This document shows positions 42,079-52,880 of a stretch of 64,000 nucleotides of DNA, one piece after another (positions within the stretch are counted from its first letter, which is position 1; the number at the start of each line of letters is the position of its first letter). Made by a program: the position numbers and the translations under genes. The notes under the pieces were generated by a model. It was not told the origin of the DNA and ran no database searches. It worked only from the letters and a program-made list of their open reading frames with translations. Location: positions 2,062,501 through 2,126,500 of the forward strand of contig NC_010424.1 of the NCBI RefSeq assembly GCF_000018425.1, in the 5' to 3' direction. This stretch comes from Candidatus Desulforudis audaxviator MP104C (GTDB taxonomy: Bacteria > Bacillota > Desulfotomaculia > Desulfotomaculales > Desulforudaceae).

Positions 42079-42450
42079 GTGTTCGACGTGGGCCGATTCC
42101 CGCCCGACTGTCCCGAAGGGTTTCTAGGCCTGTATTTCGTGATTCCCGGGGACACAATGTCGATTGTCGCCAAGCGGTTCGGAATCAGTACACAACAGCT
42201 TATTGCCGTAAACCCGCACATTGCTGACCCAAGCGTGCTATTCCCGGGGGATGTATTGTGCGTGCCGGGGTTCCGCAGGCCCGTCACCTGCCCACCGGGC
42301 TTCGAAAACCGCCTTGAAGTGGCACCCGGGGACACCATGTTCTCGATTGCGCAGATGTTCAACGTGAGCGTCGAGGAACTTATCGCCGCAAACCCGCATA
42401 TTCCCGATCCGGACGTGCTCTTCCCGTTCGACATACTGTGCGTTCCGTAA
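42079..42450 (+). CDS. double LysM-domain protein
   Basis: A 123-residue protein made of two LysM modules that bind peptidoglycan or chitin-like glycans: YFVIPGDTMSIVAKRFGIST then QQLIAVNPHI, and LEVAPGDTMFSIAQMFNVSV then EELIAANPHI. The two copies are close relatives and each ends in LCVP. There is no signal peptide. Starts at GTG 42079 or, with better spacing from GAGAGG, GTG 42088. Such proteins are common in spore-formers. Confidence 0.88.
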   Translation: MFDVGRFPPDCPEGFLGLYFVIPGDTMSIVAKRFGISTQQLIAVNPHIADPSVLFPGDVLCVPGFRRPVTCPPGFENRLEVAPGDTMFSIAQMFNVSVEELIAANPHIPDPDVLFPFDILCVP

Positions 42451-42501
42451 ACGGAATACCTGGGATGTTATTATTGGTTGGCGCCGCTGGTTTTAAGCGT
42501 G

Positions 42502-42530
42502 TTGACACACAATCTCCAAGGATGTAACAT
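42502..42530 (+). promoter_or_regulatory. promoter before tandem hairpins
   Basis: TTGACA (42502-42507), 17-bp spacer, TAACAT (42525-42530). Perfect -35. It would transcribe the hairpins and the DUF2301-like gene. Confidence 0.6.
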
Positions 42531-42587
42531 AATAGTAGAAAAGGATGCGACTGTCCGGGTGGCCCGCGGGTACCTGGAAGCGCACCA

Positions 42588-42657
42588 AAGGCCCGGGAAC
42601 ACCGGGCCTTAGTCTTGGGCCGTTTAAACCCACCGGGTTCCGGTGGGTTTAAACGGC
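42588..42657 (+). other. tandem hairpins, one with an 18-bp perfect stem
   Basis: First stem AAGGCCCGG-GAACA-CCGGGCCTT (42588-42610). Second stem of 18 bp, 42619-42636 with 42640-42657, loop GTT; its arm begins GCCGTTTAAACCC. No T-run follows either. They could be terminators, RNA-stability structures or part of a small RNA. Confidence 0.7.
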
Positions 42658-42754
42658 ATTTCAGAATATACACAAAAACGGGTGGTACGGGAAGGAAACC
42701 CGGGGCTTGATCTAGAAGTCCACCAGTATCAGTTTGCCGGGAGGTGACCGGGAC

Positions 42755-43300
42755 GTGGCCGGAATGAAACCCCACCGGAGGCCGGTGGAAATAGTGTACC
42801 GGAGCGGATATGTGCTCCAAACCCTGGGTGTCTTGGCTCTTTTTTTGGCCTACGATTCCGCCCGCCTGGATTCCATCCTGTCCGTCGCGGGCTACTTCCT
42901 GATCGCCGCCGGCGTGCTCATCTCCGGTTGGCTTCTGCAAGTTTACATGCGGGAAGTCCGGATCATTGTGCTCGTGGCAGCGGTAGCCGGCATAGCGCTG
43001 CAGATCACCGGGGTCGTGACCGGTGCCACCCACCTGGTCCCACTGGGCCTGGGCTTTGTCTTCGTTGGTTCGTGCGGGCTCGTCGGCAAAGAGGCCTACT
43101 GCTTCCGCTTCAAGGAAGGCTGGTGGCTGATGCCGGTGCTGGCGGTCCTGACCCTGGCGCTATACATCCAGCACACCGTCGGTCACCCGACACTGGCCGT
43201 CCAGATCGTGTCCGCCATCGCCCTGGCCCTCTTTGCATCTTTCACCATCCGCAAATTCAAGATGCCTTATTATGGTGGATGTGGCAGCGAAAAAGAATGA
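42755..43300 (+). CDS. DUF2301-like integral membrane protein
   Basis: A 181-residue protein with five or six membrane helices. FVGSCGLVGKEAYCFRFKEG near residue 109 matches the conserved GKEAxCF region of DUF2301 membrane proteins. The GTG at 42755 is ten bases after GGGAGG; ATG at 42764 is a second option. It ends with YYGGCGSEKE. Function unknown. Confidence 0.7.
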   Translation: MAGMKPHRRPVEIVYRSGYVLQTLGVLALFLAYDSARLDSILSVAGYFLIAAGVLISGWLLQVYMREVRIIVLVAAVAGIALQITGVVTGATHLVPLGLGFVFVGSCGLVGKEAYCFRFKEGWWLMPVLAVLTLALYIQHTVGHPTLAVQIVSAIALALFASFTIRKFKMPYYGGCGSEKE

Positions 43301-43355
43301 AGTGCATATAGTGGTAATACCAACCACACAAACGCGGGGCTCTAAAATAACCCCG

Positions 43356-43385
43356 AAGGCCGGTGAAATGCCGGCCTTTCTCTTT
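43356..43385 (+). terminator. terminator after the DUF2301-like gene
   Basis: Stem AAGGCCGG-TGAAATG-CCGGCCTT (43356-43378) followed by TCTCTTT. Confidence 0.75.
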
Positions 43386-43469
43386 CCGGCGGACACCCAA
43401 GGTCGTGGAACCGGGCCGTTCAAATAGTGATATACTAAACCAGGATAGGCTTTTTGGGAGTGGGTCACG

Positions 43470-44405
43470 CTGCACCAGCGCCAGGAGGCTGTTAACCGGC
43501 GAAAAATCAACGCCGCGCGACTTTCGGTAGCCTCCAACACCGTACTGATGTTGGGAAAGCTGGCCGCCGGTTTTTTTATGGGCTCGGTCAGCGTCATCTC
43601 CGACGGCGTCCACTCCGGCATTGACCTCCTGGCGGCGTTGATCGCGTTGACCGCCGTGCGGCAATCCGCGAAACCGGCCGACGAACGCCATCGCTTCGGG
43701 CACGGAAAATTCGAAAACCTGGCCAGCATCGCCGAAGCCGGGCTCATCGCCCTCGCCGCCGGCGCCATCATCTTCAACGCTGTACCCCGGCTGTTCTCCC
43801 CCACTCCCGTCGGCGCCCTCGGCCTGGGCGCCGGGGTGGTGCTGACCGCCATCGTGGTTAATTCCATTCTTTCCCAGTACCTGTTCCAAGTGGCCCGGGA
43901 AACCGATTCACCGGCCCTGGAAGCCGACGCCTGGCACCTGCGGTCGGACGTGTACACCTCGGTGGCCGTCTTGGTGGGTCTGGGACTGATTCACGTGACC
44001 GGGCAACTGATCATCGACCCGCTGATCGGCATCCTGGTGTCCCTCTTGATCCTGCGGGCCGCCTACCGGTTGATCCGCGACGCCTTGAGGAGCGTTTTGG
44101 ACGTCCGCCTGCCCGAAGAGGACGAGGCGGCTATCCTGGCCGTCCTGGAAAGACACCGGGCCGGCTACGTCGAGTTTCACCAACTGCGCACCCGGAAGGC
44201 GGGCCCGGAGCGGCACATCGACCTGCACCTGGTGACCCCCGCCCACGGTTCGGTGGCTGAAGCCCACGCGTTGTGCGACCGCATCGAAAAGGAGATCGAG
44301 GCGCTGTTCCCGAACCGGGTGCACGTTCTGATCCACATTGAACCCTGTGACGACCGGTGTGCAGGGTGCCCCAAACCGGTCAAGTCCGACTGTCCGAATG
44401 AATAG
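43470..44405 (+). CDS. cation diffusion facilitator (CDF) family metal exporter, apparent CTG start
   Basis: Zinc/iron/manganese-type CDF transporter of about 311 residues. No ATG, GTG or TTG occurs in frame before 43548, but that ATG would cut into the first membrane helix. A CTG at 43470 lies nine bases after GGGAG and gives the usual soluble lead-in before SNTVLMLGKLAAGFFMGS. Metal-site motifs are SDGVHSGIDLLAA (helix 2) and DAWHLRSDVYTS (helix 5). The cytoplasmic domain ends with CDDRCAGCPKPVKSDC, a Cys-rich tail not usual in the family. Confidence 0.85.
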   Translation: MHQRQEAVNRRKINAARLSVASNTVLMLGKLAAGFFMGSVSVISDGVHSGIDLLAALIALTAVRQSAKPADERHRFGHGKFENLASIAEAGLIALAAGAIIFNAVPRLFSPTPVGALGLGAGVVLTAIVVNSILSQYLFQVARETDSPALEADAWHLRSDVYTSVAVLVGLGLIHVTGQLIIDPLIGILVSLLILRAAYRLIRDALRSVLDVRLPEEDEAAILAVLERHRAGYVEFHQLRTRKAGPERHIDLHLVTPAHGSVAEAHALCDRIEKEIEALFPNRVHVLIHIEPCDDRCAGCPKPVKSDCPNE

Positions 44406-44693
44406 CGTAACCTTGAGATAGAGCTCAAAAAACCACGGCAGCACAACAAGGTCTCCGTAAACCCTCCCGTAGAACTCAATCAACCCATCCAGGCGCCTCC
44501 CGGGGCATCGGCACTTTTCGCCCTATGGTCGTTTTTCGGGGTTGAACGGTCATGTACCCAAAGTCATCCCTGATATTCAACCACAGATTTGCCGAACGCC
44601 CCCTGATACTTCCCGCTGGAAACCAAAAAACCGCCTTTTGCCGCCGTTCTCTTCTTTTGTACATCACGTGGATATACAATGTGAGCACCAAGA
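44406..44693. other. intergenic region before the symporter remnant
   Basis: About 290 bases without a supported gene. It probably includes the missing 5' part of the symporter in decayed or deleted form; no symporter-like residues were recognised here. Confidence 0.4.
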
Positions 44694-45578
44694 ATGAAAG
44701 ATGGTGATTTGGATGTCAGCGCCTTGTGCATCCTCCTGATGGCGGGGATCGCCGTCCTGGGCGGCATCGTGCTCAAGATGGTAGGGGGCTGGGAGGCCTT
44801 CTCCAGCGGCTTGCGGGCCCTGTCGGCGAGCAAACCCCAGTTCTTCGAGGTTCCCGGCCTGTTCCAGAAGATCGTGCCGGGCGGGCCCTGGACGGCCCTG
44901 ATGATCCTGACCTACTTGTTCGCCCTGATGGGCATCCAGTCCTCCCCGGCTTTTTCGATGTGGGCTTTCTCCAACCGGGATCCCAGGCCCTTTCCCTGGC
45001 AGCAGGCAATCGCCTCTTCTCTGATCGTCTGGCCCCGCCTCACCCGGCAGGGAGTGGTGGCCGGTCTGATCGTGGGCCTGCTGGCGGTCAGCGTCACCTA
45101 CCTGTTTCCGGAATACCGGTACCCGCTGACCATCCACAGCGCCGGCTGGGGAATATTCCTCAACTTGCTGGTTGCCGTCCTGGTCAGCCTGTACGGTCCC
45201 CAGCCCACGGCCGAGGAAAAGGCCAAACGGGACGACTTTCACCGGATCCTCCGGGAGACCTGCGGCCTTACTCCCCACAAGAAGAAGTGGCTCGGGATCA
45301 CGTGGGTTTTCACCATTTTCTGGTTCGTCATGGCCATCGGCCCCGGCACCCTGCTGGGCAGCAACCTGGACGTCTGGATCGCCGGTGTTCCCCTGCTCTG
45401 GATCTGGCAAATCGTCTGGTGGCTGATCGGGGTCGGGATGATGGTCTGGCTCTGCTTCTACATGGAAATGTCCACGATGCCCCGCAACCTGGAAAAGGTT
45501 CTGGTTACTGAAGAGCGGAAGTCCCTCTCCATTTATCCGGGTATCGAATACGCGCCATCTACGTCCCCCAAGGCCTGA
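44694..45578 (+). pseudogene. sodium:solute symporter remnant with two deletions
   Basis: The frame is open for 294 codons but covers only parts of an SSF transporter. It starts in the middle of the protein (VLKMVGGWEAFSSGLRALSA) with the first five or so helices missing. At SNRDPRPFPWQQAIASS it jumps to WPRLTRQGVVAGLIVG, skipping roughly 130 residues. The C-terminal part (IHSAGWGIFLNLLVAVLVSL to MEMSTMPRNLEKVL) is normal. A functional transporter is unlikely. It is followed by a DUF294 gene, a usual partner of this symporter type. Confidence 0.75.
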
Positions 45579-45630
45579 TTGGTCTTCGGGGACAGGCGGT
45601 CTATCAATTAATGGTATCGGTTTGGCGTTC

Positions 45631-45660
45631 GCCCGGGGACCCGTTTAGGGGTCCCCGGGC
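45631..45660 (+). other. 12-bp GC hairpin before the DUF294 gene
   Basis: GCCCGGGGACCC (45631-45642) pairs perfectly with GGGTCCCCGGGC (45649-45660) around a six-base loop. No T-run. It lies 17 bases before the gene start and may affect translation or mRNA stability. Confidence 0.6.
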
Positions 45661-45677
45661 CCCAAATCCGAGAGGAG

Positions 45678-47615
45678 ATGAGGTTTGTTTTGGAGGTTGC
45701 AATCGGGGTCCTGCGCTCGATTACTCCTTTCTCGTCCCTCAGTGAAGCGGTACTGGAAGAGTTGGCGCCCCAAACGTACCTTAAGGCTTTTCCCAAGGGC
45801 ACCTACGTGTTCCGTCAAGGCACGCCCACCCTCCACGCCCTCTTCATCGTTGTGGAGGGTCTGGCCGAGGTTACGGTAACCAACAGCCGGGGCAAGGAAA
45901 GCGTGGTCAGCTTTCGTCACCCACATGATTTCTTTGGGGAAACGGTCGTGCTTACCGACGAGGAATACCCGGGATCGGTACGCGCCAGGAAAGACTTGAC
46001 CTGCCTGGTGATGCCCCGCGAAGTCTTCGAACGCCTGATGTACCACCATCCGGAGGTGTCGCGTTTCTTCAGCCGGGTGCTCCTAAGCCGGATGCGGTCG
46101 CTGTACCAGGAGATCGTCGCGGACCAGGCTCCGGACTTCGTGCGCGCCGAATCGGCACTGTTCCGCCGGCGGGCGGCCGAGATCATGTCCACGCCGGTGG
46201 TTACCTGCCGCCGCAGCGAGCCGGTGCATCACGTGGCACAAATAATGGTGGAAAAAAACATCGGTTCGGTGGTGGTGGTGGACCAGACCGGTCATCCCGT
46301 CGGCCTGGTCACCGAGCGGGACCTGGTGGCGCGGCTGGCCGATCCGGCGCAGGGATGGCCGGCGCACCTCACGGCGGAGGCGGTAATGCAGCGTAAGCTG
46401 GTCCAGGTGCCGGCCGGCGCCTACCTCTACGAGGTTCTGGTCCAGGTCATCAAGCACGGATGCAAACACCTGACCGTAACCGAGAACGAATTCCTGGTTG
46501 GAATCATCAGCGTGGCCGACCTGGCCCGCGCGCGGAGCACCGGGACGCTCTGGTTCGCGCACCGCATCGAGACTCAGCCGACCCTGGAAGGGCTCCGCGA
46601 AACCAGCCACGAAGTGGACGGTTTTCTCCACGCGCTCATCCGGGAAAAAACGCCGGTCCGCGATATCCTGGCCATCGTTTCGGAATTGCATGACGCCTTC
46701 ACCCGCCGGGTCATCCAGCTCTGTGAGGCGGAAGTTGAACAAACGCACGGGCCGAAGCCGTCCGACTACTGCTGGATCGCGATGGGCAGCGCCGGTCGCC
46801 GGGAACAGACCATCAGGACGGATCAGGACAACGCCATCATTTACGCCGACCCGGAAGAGGACACCGGGACCGCGGCGGCGGAATACTTCCTGCACCTAGG
46901 GACCATGATTTCCAAAGCGCTCACCGAATGTGGCTTCCGGGAGTGCCGTTTCGGCGTAATGCCGTCTAACCGGGAATGGTGCCGGTCACTGGGCGAGTGG
47001 CGGGAACATCTGGTTCAGCTGCTAATGCGTGCCGAACCTGAGGATATTCGCAAACTGACGATCCTGCTGGATTTCCGCCCGGTCTACGGGGATTTTGACC
47101 TGGCCCGGAGTCTCTGGCAAACCGCCTTCACGACTTTTGAACAGCTTCCCAGTGCGGTGCTGGACCTGGCGGCCGACAGCAAAACGCAGATGCGGGTGCC
47201 GCTTAACCTGTTCGGCGCCTTCATCACCGAAAAGTCCGGTCCCCACAAAAACCAGATCAACCTGAAGTCCGCCGCCTGCACCCACATCGTAAATACGGTT
47301 CGCGTTTTCGCCCTGAAACACCGGATCAGCGCCACACCCACCCTGGAGCGGTTGCGCCTGCTGGTGGAGGGCGAAGTGATCCCACCGGACGACGCCGAGT
47401 TCATCGAAGCCGCCTACGAGGCCCTGCTGATGTTCCGGATCCGGGAAAACCTGAAGAAGCTGGACCGGGGTGAGGAACCGGACAATTACGTCAACCCACA
47501 CACGTTGAGCAAGAGGGAACAGGAGATCTTGAGGGACGCCCTGTCGGTGATCACCAGGCTTCAGAACCTGATCGTCAGCCGGTTTGGAGAATCCTTGCGC
47601 CTCTACCCCACATAG
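45678..47615 (+). CDS. DUF294-type nucleotidyltransferase with cNMP-binding and CBS domains
   Basis: A 645-residue regulator-like protein. Domains in order: cyclic-nucleotide-binding-like (about 10-130), a CBS pair (about 160-285, AAEIMSTPVVTCRR and AEAVMQRKLVQVPA), a GlnD-like nucleotidyltransferase (about 300-440, MGSAGRREQTIRTDQDNAII) and the DUF294 C-terminal helical domain (about 480-635). Such proteins sit beside SSF symporters and DnaQ-like exonucleases, as here. The ATG touches its GAGAGGAG site, so the TTG at 45690 is an alternative start. Confidence 0.92.
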   Translation: MRFVLEVAIGVLRSITPFSSLSEAVLEELAPQTYLKAFPKGTYVFRQGTPTLHALFIVVEGLAEVTVTNSRGKESVVSFRHPHDFFGETVVLTDEEYPGSVRARKDLTCLVMPREVFERLMYHHPEVSRFFSRVLLSRMRSLYQEIVADQAPDFVRAESALFRRRAAEIMSTPVVTCRRSEPVHHVAQIMVEKNIGSVVVVDQTGHPVGLVTERDLVARLADPAQGWPAHLTAEAVMQRKLVQVPAGAYLYEVLVQVIKHGCKHLTVTENEFLVGIISVADLARARSTGTLWFAHRIETQPTLEGLRETSHEVDGFLHALIREKTPVRDILAIVSELHDAFTRRVIQLCEAEVEQTHGPKPSDYCWIAMGSAGRREQTIRTDQDNAIIYADPEEDTGTAAAEYFLHLGTMISKALTECGFRECRFGVMPSNREWCRSLGEWREHLVQLLMRAEPEDIRKLTILLDFRPVYGDFDLARSLWQTAFTTFEQLPSAVLDLAADSKTQMRVPLNLFGAFITEKSGPHKNQINLKSAACTHIVNTVRVFALKHRISATPTLERLRLLVEGEVIPPDDAEFIEAAYEALLMFRIRENLKKLDRGEEPDNYVNPHTLSKREQEILRDALSVITRLQNLIVSRFGESLRLYPT

Positions 47616-47638
47616 AGGGGCCGGAGGGATAGCACCGG

Positions 47639-48382
47639 ATGAGCGGGAACTGGCTCTCCAAGTTCAAAAACGGCATGGGCAACCTGACGGAAGGTCTCCG
47701 GCCCGGCCCTTCGCCGCCTCCGGAAGTGCTCCGGATCAAGGAACGGCTCGCGCGGGCGGCCAAGCCGCTCGACCCCGACATGCCCCTGTCGAAGCTTCGT
47801 TTCGTGGTGCTGGACACCGAGACCACCGGCTTTGAACCGGCCGGCGGCGACGAGGTCATCGCCCTGGGGGCGGTGGTGGTGAAAAACGGGCGGCCCCGTC
47901 CCGAACAGGTCTTTCACCGCCTGGTGAATCCGGGGCGGTCCATCCCGCCCCTGGTGACCGCGCTCACCGGCATTTCCGACGAGGCGGTGGCCGGGGAAGA
48001 CGACCTGGTGGCCGTGTTGCCGTGCTTCCTGGAGTTTTTGGGAAACGACTGCCTGGCCGGCCACCACCTCGGTTTTGATCTCGAGTTCTTAAACCTCAGG
48101 CTCCGGGAATTCTCGGGAGCGGCAATCCGCAATCCGGCGCTCGATACCGCGGTTATCGCCCGGGCACTCTACCCCGCGTTGAAGTACTTCAGCCTCGACG
48201 CCATGCTGTCCTTCCACGGAATCGAGCCCGCCGGGCGGCACACCGCGCTCGGAGACGCTTGGCTCACCGCCCGCCTGCTGGCGCTGCAACTGGAACTCCT
48301 CGAGATGATGCGGATAACAAAAGTGGCCGGTCTGTTGCGCCTTCTGGAGACGCAGGACGCCGGGTTCGTACCTGGTTTCTGA
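47639..48382 (+). CDS. DEDDh 3'-5' exonuclease (DnaQ-like)
   Basis: 247 residues. The exonuclease motifs are VVLDTETTGFEPAGGDE (Exo I), GHHLGFDLEFLNLR (Exo II) and RHTALGDAWLTA (Exo III with the catalytic His). LVNPGRSIPPLVTALTGISD is typical of polymerase epsilon-like exonucleases. ATG follows GGAGG. It lies 23 bases after the DUF294 gene and forms the usual symporter-DUF294-exonuclease set. Confidence 0.92.
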   Translation: MSGNWLSKFKNGMGNLTEGLRPGPSPPPEVLRIKERLARAAKPLDPDMPLSKLRFVVLDTETTGFEPAGGDEVIALGAVVVKNGRPRPEQVFHRLVNPGRSIPPLVTALTGISDEAVAGEDDLVAVLPCFLEFLGNDCLAGHHLGFDLEFLNLRLREFSGAAIRNPALDTAVIARALYPALKYFSLDAMLSFHGIEPAGRHTALGDAWLTARLLALQLELLEMMRITKVAGLLRLLETQDAGFVPGF

Positions 48383-48806
48383 GAGACCAAGGCAAAAAAC
48401 CGCGCTATTGCGCCATTGCTGCCGCGACGCAGGGATGAAATGGAAAGCCCGTCCAATTTGACCCTGGGCAAGGGAGTTTGGCTTTGTGGCGCGGGGCATA
48501 AACATGTTATAATCCACAATGATCAATTGAAGTAAAAGGAGCGTGGTACACCTCCATGGACGACCCCCTGTCATTAGGGTTCGTAAATACTCCCGCGCTT
48601 GCCCTGCTGTCGGCTTTCATCCTGGTGGTACTCGTCGTTCTGCACTCTGCTTTCCTTCCTGAACGCACCGGGCTGCATCACTTCACTGCTTGTCATGTTC
48701 GGCGAACCGGTGCCGGAATCACTGTCTGTCGAGCGGGTGGAGAGCATCGCGCTGGCCTTGACGCTCCCCAAGAGGAAAGCATAGCCTATCAGCGGGAGGG
48801 ACAAAT
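48383..48806 (+). other. intergenic region with doubtful small ORFs
   Basis: A frame from the ATG at 48556 encodes one hydrophobic helix (LALLSAFILVVLVVLHSAFL) after AAAGGAG, but at 14-base spacing. A second frame from 48599 ends VERVESIALALTLPKRKA. Reading one into the other needs a frameshift. It may be a decayed gene. Confidence 0.3.
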
Positions 48807-50102
48807 GTGGAACAACTGCTTCCTCAAATCGGGCTGATACTCTTACTTATTTTGCTCAACGCGGTGTTTGCCTCCGCGGAAATCGCCCTGGTCTCCGTCC
48901 GCCGTTCGCGCATTGACGTCCTCGCCAAAAAGGGGGACCGCCGCGCCGCTGCCGTGGCTCGACTCCTCAAAGGGGATCCGGGCCGCTACTTGGCGGCTAT
49001 CCAGATCGGCGTAACCCTGGCCGGGTTTCTGGCCAGCGCCACCGCCGCCGTCACCCTGGCCGTGCCGCTGCAGAACATCTTTCAAAACGTACCCGTAGCC
49101 GCAGTCAACACTAATGCGCAGGGAATCGCCGTGGTAATCACCACCACGCTGATCGCGTTAATCACCCTCATCTACGGCGAGTTGGTCCCTAAACGGGTGG
49201 CGTTGCAGGCAACTGAACGTGTCGCCCTCCTTCTGGGCCGACCCATTCACTTGTTCTCGCGCGCAACACGCCCGGTAATCCTTCTGCTGACCGCAGCCAC
49301 CAACTACTCGCTGCGCCTGTTCGGATTAAAGCCCGGTGTTAACGAAGACCAGGTGACCGAAGACGAACTCAAACAAATCATTGTAAACCAAAGCACCCTG
49401 GACCGGGAAGAGCAACGGCTTCTTTGGGACGTCTTCGACTTCGGAGACGCGGTGGCTTATGATGTAATGGTCCCGCGCACCGACGTGGTAGGGGTCGAAA
49501 CCAGCACTTCTGTGGCGGACACCCTTCGTCTGATGTCGGAAACAGGCCATTCCCGCATTCCGGTCTATGGGCAGAACCTTGACGACATCAAAGGTATTGC
49601 CGGGATCAAGGACCTGGTCCCTTATCTCTTGCGCGGGGAGGAGCAGGCGCCGGTAGAGAAGGTGGTTCGCCCGGCCTACGTTGTCCCGAATACTGTTCCG
49701 ATCAGGCAGTTGCTCCGTGACCTACAGAAGCGCGGGGTGTCAATGGCCGTGATCGTAGATGAATTCGGCGGGACTGACGGTGTTGTCACCGTGGAGACTC
49801 TGCTCGAAGAGCTTGTAGGAGAAATCCGCGACGAGTACGACCGGGAGGACCAAGAAATCTTATCTTCAGAAGACGGGCAAGCGATCGTCAAGGGTTCGGC
49901 TGGAGTGGATGAGGTCAACCGCCAACTAAAACTGGCGATCCCAGAGAGCGAGGAATACCATACGATCGCCGGTTTCATCCTCGATCAGCTCAACAAGGTG
50001 CCAAAAGCCGGGGACCGTGTGACTTTAGACGGTACCGTACTTGAGGTCGCAAAAATGAAGGCGAACCGCATCTTGATGGTTTCGATCAAAAAAGAAGATT
50101 GA
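48807..50102 (+). CDS. CNNM/CBS transporter-associated protein (HlyC/CorC family)
   Basis: A 431-residue membrane protein. An N-terminal CNNM (DUF21) domain with about four helices (VFASAEIALVSVRRSRIDVL; LIYGELVPKRVALQATERVA) is followed by a CBS pair (about 205-325, PRTDVVGVETSTSVADTLRL; AVIVDEFGGTDGVVTVETLL) and the C-terminal CorC_HlyC domain (about 340-425). These proteins affect magnesium or sodium transport. GTG start follows GGGAGGG. Confidence 0.93.
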   Translation: MEQLLPQIGLILLLILLNAVFASAEIALVSVRRSRIDVLAKKGDRRAAAVARLLKGDPGRYLAAIQIGVTLAGFLASATAAVTLAVPLQNIFQNVPVAAVNTNAQGIAVVITTTLIALITLIYGELVPKRVALQATERVALLLGRPIHLFSRATRPVILLLTAATNYSLRLFGLKPGVNEDQVTEDELKQIIVNQSTLDREEQRLLWDVFDFGDAVAYDVMVPRTDVVGVETSTSVADTLRLMSETGHSRIPVYGQNLDDIKGIAGIKDLVPYLLRGEEQAPVEKVVRPAYVVPNTVPIRQLLRDLQKRGVSMAVIVDEFGGTDGVVTVETLLEELVGEIRDEYDREDQEILSSEDGQAIVKGSAGVDEVNRQLKLAIPESEEYHTIAGFILDQLNKVPKAGDRVTLDGTVLEVAKMKANRILMVSIKKED

Positions 50103-50169
50103 TAACCCGAAAGAACCGTTTTTGTTGACAAACTCGTAACGACCGCCGGGAAAGCACAAAAGCCTGGCC

Positions 50170-50571
50170 CTAGGAGCGGGCCTCCTCATCATCCAGAGGT
50201 TGGGCGCGGAACAGGAGGTCATCCCGGATGAGCACCCGGAACCGCTGCCCCGGCTTCAGTTCCCCGGTCAGGAGCCCGGCGTACAGTTGGGCGTTCTGGT
50301 AAGTGTTCTTGGTCCCGTCCTCGAACATCACCACCACGTTCTGGCCCTTGCGGGTGGTCACCAGGGTGACCACCGCCGCCGTAACCGGGTGACTTAAGAC
50401 CTTGAGAGTGACGAAAATCCCGGGCAGCACGATGAGGGCGGACAGAAAGCCGATGATGAAGTAGATCCGGGGCAAATCGGGGCTCAAGATCCCGGCGACG
50501 GCAATCGCCAGGGCCAGGATCAGGGGAACGAACAGGGTCACGGGCCAACCTACGCGCCGCATGAATTTCAT
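50170..50571 (-). CDS. membrane protein of unknown function with C-terminal beta domain
   Basis: 133 residues. Two hydrophobic helices (about 8-28 and 36-58) are followed by a beta-rich region, VVMFEDGTKNTYQNAQLYAG and LKPGQRFRVLIRDDLLFRAQ, that looks like a small OB/SH3-type domain as in DUF2500-like proteins. The start is the ATG at 50571. It is followed upstream by another small gene on the same strand. No function can be assigned. Confidence 0.7.
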   Translation of the reverse strand: MKFMRRVGWPVTLFVPLILALAIAVAGILSPDLPRIYFIIGFLSALIVLPGIFVTLKVLSHPVTAAVVTLVTTRKGQNVVVMFEDGTKNTYQNAQLYAGLLTGELKPGQRFRVLIRDDLLFRAQPLDDEEARS

Positions 50572-50598
50572 CGTGTAACTATGATTCCTCCCGCGTTC

Positions 50599-51036
50599 CT
50601 AAAGGTAGATTTCGGCTTCCGCGTCGACATCCGGGTTAGAGACAAGGTCCAGCGGGATCCGGTCCAGCCAGTCCTCGCCGTATTCCAACTCCAATTGCCG
50701 CACCCGGCTCAAGCCGTGCTCGGTGATCATGCGCTGGCCCCCTTCCCCGGACCGCATGCTGGGCTTGGCGCCGGTGAAATATCCGGCCGCGCCCTTGGGG
50801 TGCTTGCCGTATTTACGGCAGAACCAGCTCAGCTCCAGGGGGGTCACGGTGCCGCCGGCCCGCACCACCTCGGCCAGGGGCGCCACGGCGCGGATGGTTT
50901 GAACCAGGATCTCCTTGCCCCCTTCGGCGGCGTACAGGTTGCGCAACTGGACCTTGACCGCCTTCAGGTCCTGCTCGATGAGCGAAAGCTGGTCGGCCAA
51001 GTGCTTTAAAGTCTCCGGCGAAACGCTTACCTTCAC
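50599..51036 (-). CDS. hypothetical protein, 145 residues
   Basis: Soluble, mixed alpha/beta, not recognised. It opens with a helical region (ETLKHLADQLSLIEQDLKAV) and later has TPLELSWFCRKYGKHPKGAA and SRVRQLELEYGEDWLDRIPL. GTG start follows GAGAGGAG at ten bases. It lies between groEL and the small membrane gene, on the same strand, but after the groEL terminator. Confidence 0.65.
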   Translation of the reverse strand: MKVSVSPETLKHLADQLSLIEQDLKAVKVQLRNLYAAEGGKEILVQTIRAVAPLAEVVRAGGTVTPLELSWFCRKYGKHPKGAAGYFTGAKPSMRSGEGGQRMITEHGLSRVRQLELEYGEDWLDRIPLDLVSNPDVDAEAEIYL

Positions 51037-51128
51037 GATCCAGGGGCTCCTCTCCGGGTGCTGCCACTATTCTAGCATGTCCGGTGCCCGGCGGAAAACC
51101 GGCAAAACAGACATGCCGGGCATACAAG

Positions 51129-51160
51129 AAAAACCCCGCCTTTGGAGAGACGGGGTTTTT
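51129..51160 (-). terminator. terminator of groESL
   Basis: Perfect 10-bp stem AAAAACCCCG (51129-51138) with CGGGGTTTTT (51151-51160), ending in a T-run on the minus strand. The symmetry allows use in both directions. Confidence 0.9.
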
Positions 51161-51183
51161 CAAAGAGGCTCAAAGTCATGAGC

Positions 51184-52833
<1,650 letters not shown>

Positions 52834-52880
52834 CTATACCCCCTTACAAACCTTAATAATCTGGTCGAACCCGAAAGGTC

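Larger units (their letters stand above)
42451..42754 (+). other. leader region with promoter and two strong hairpins
   Basis: A 300-base stretch without a gene. It has a promoter (42502-42530), a 9-bp hairpin (42588-42610) and an 18-bp perfect hairpin (42619-42657), then about 100 bases to the next gene. Confidence 0.55.
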
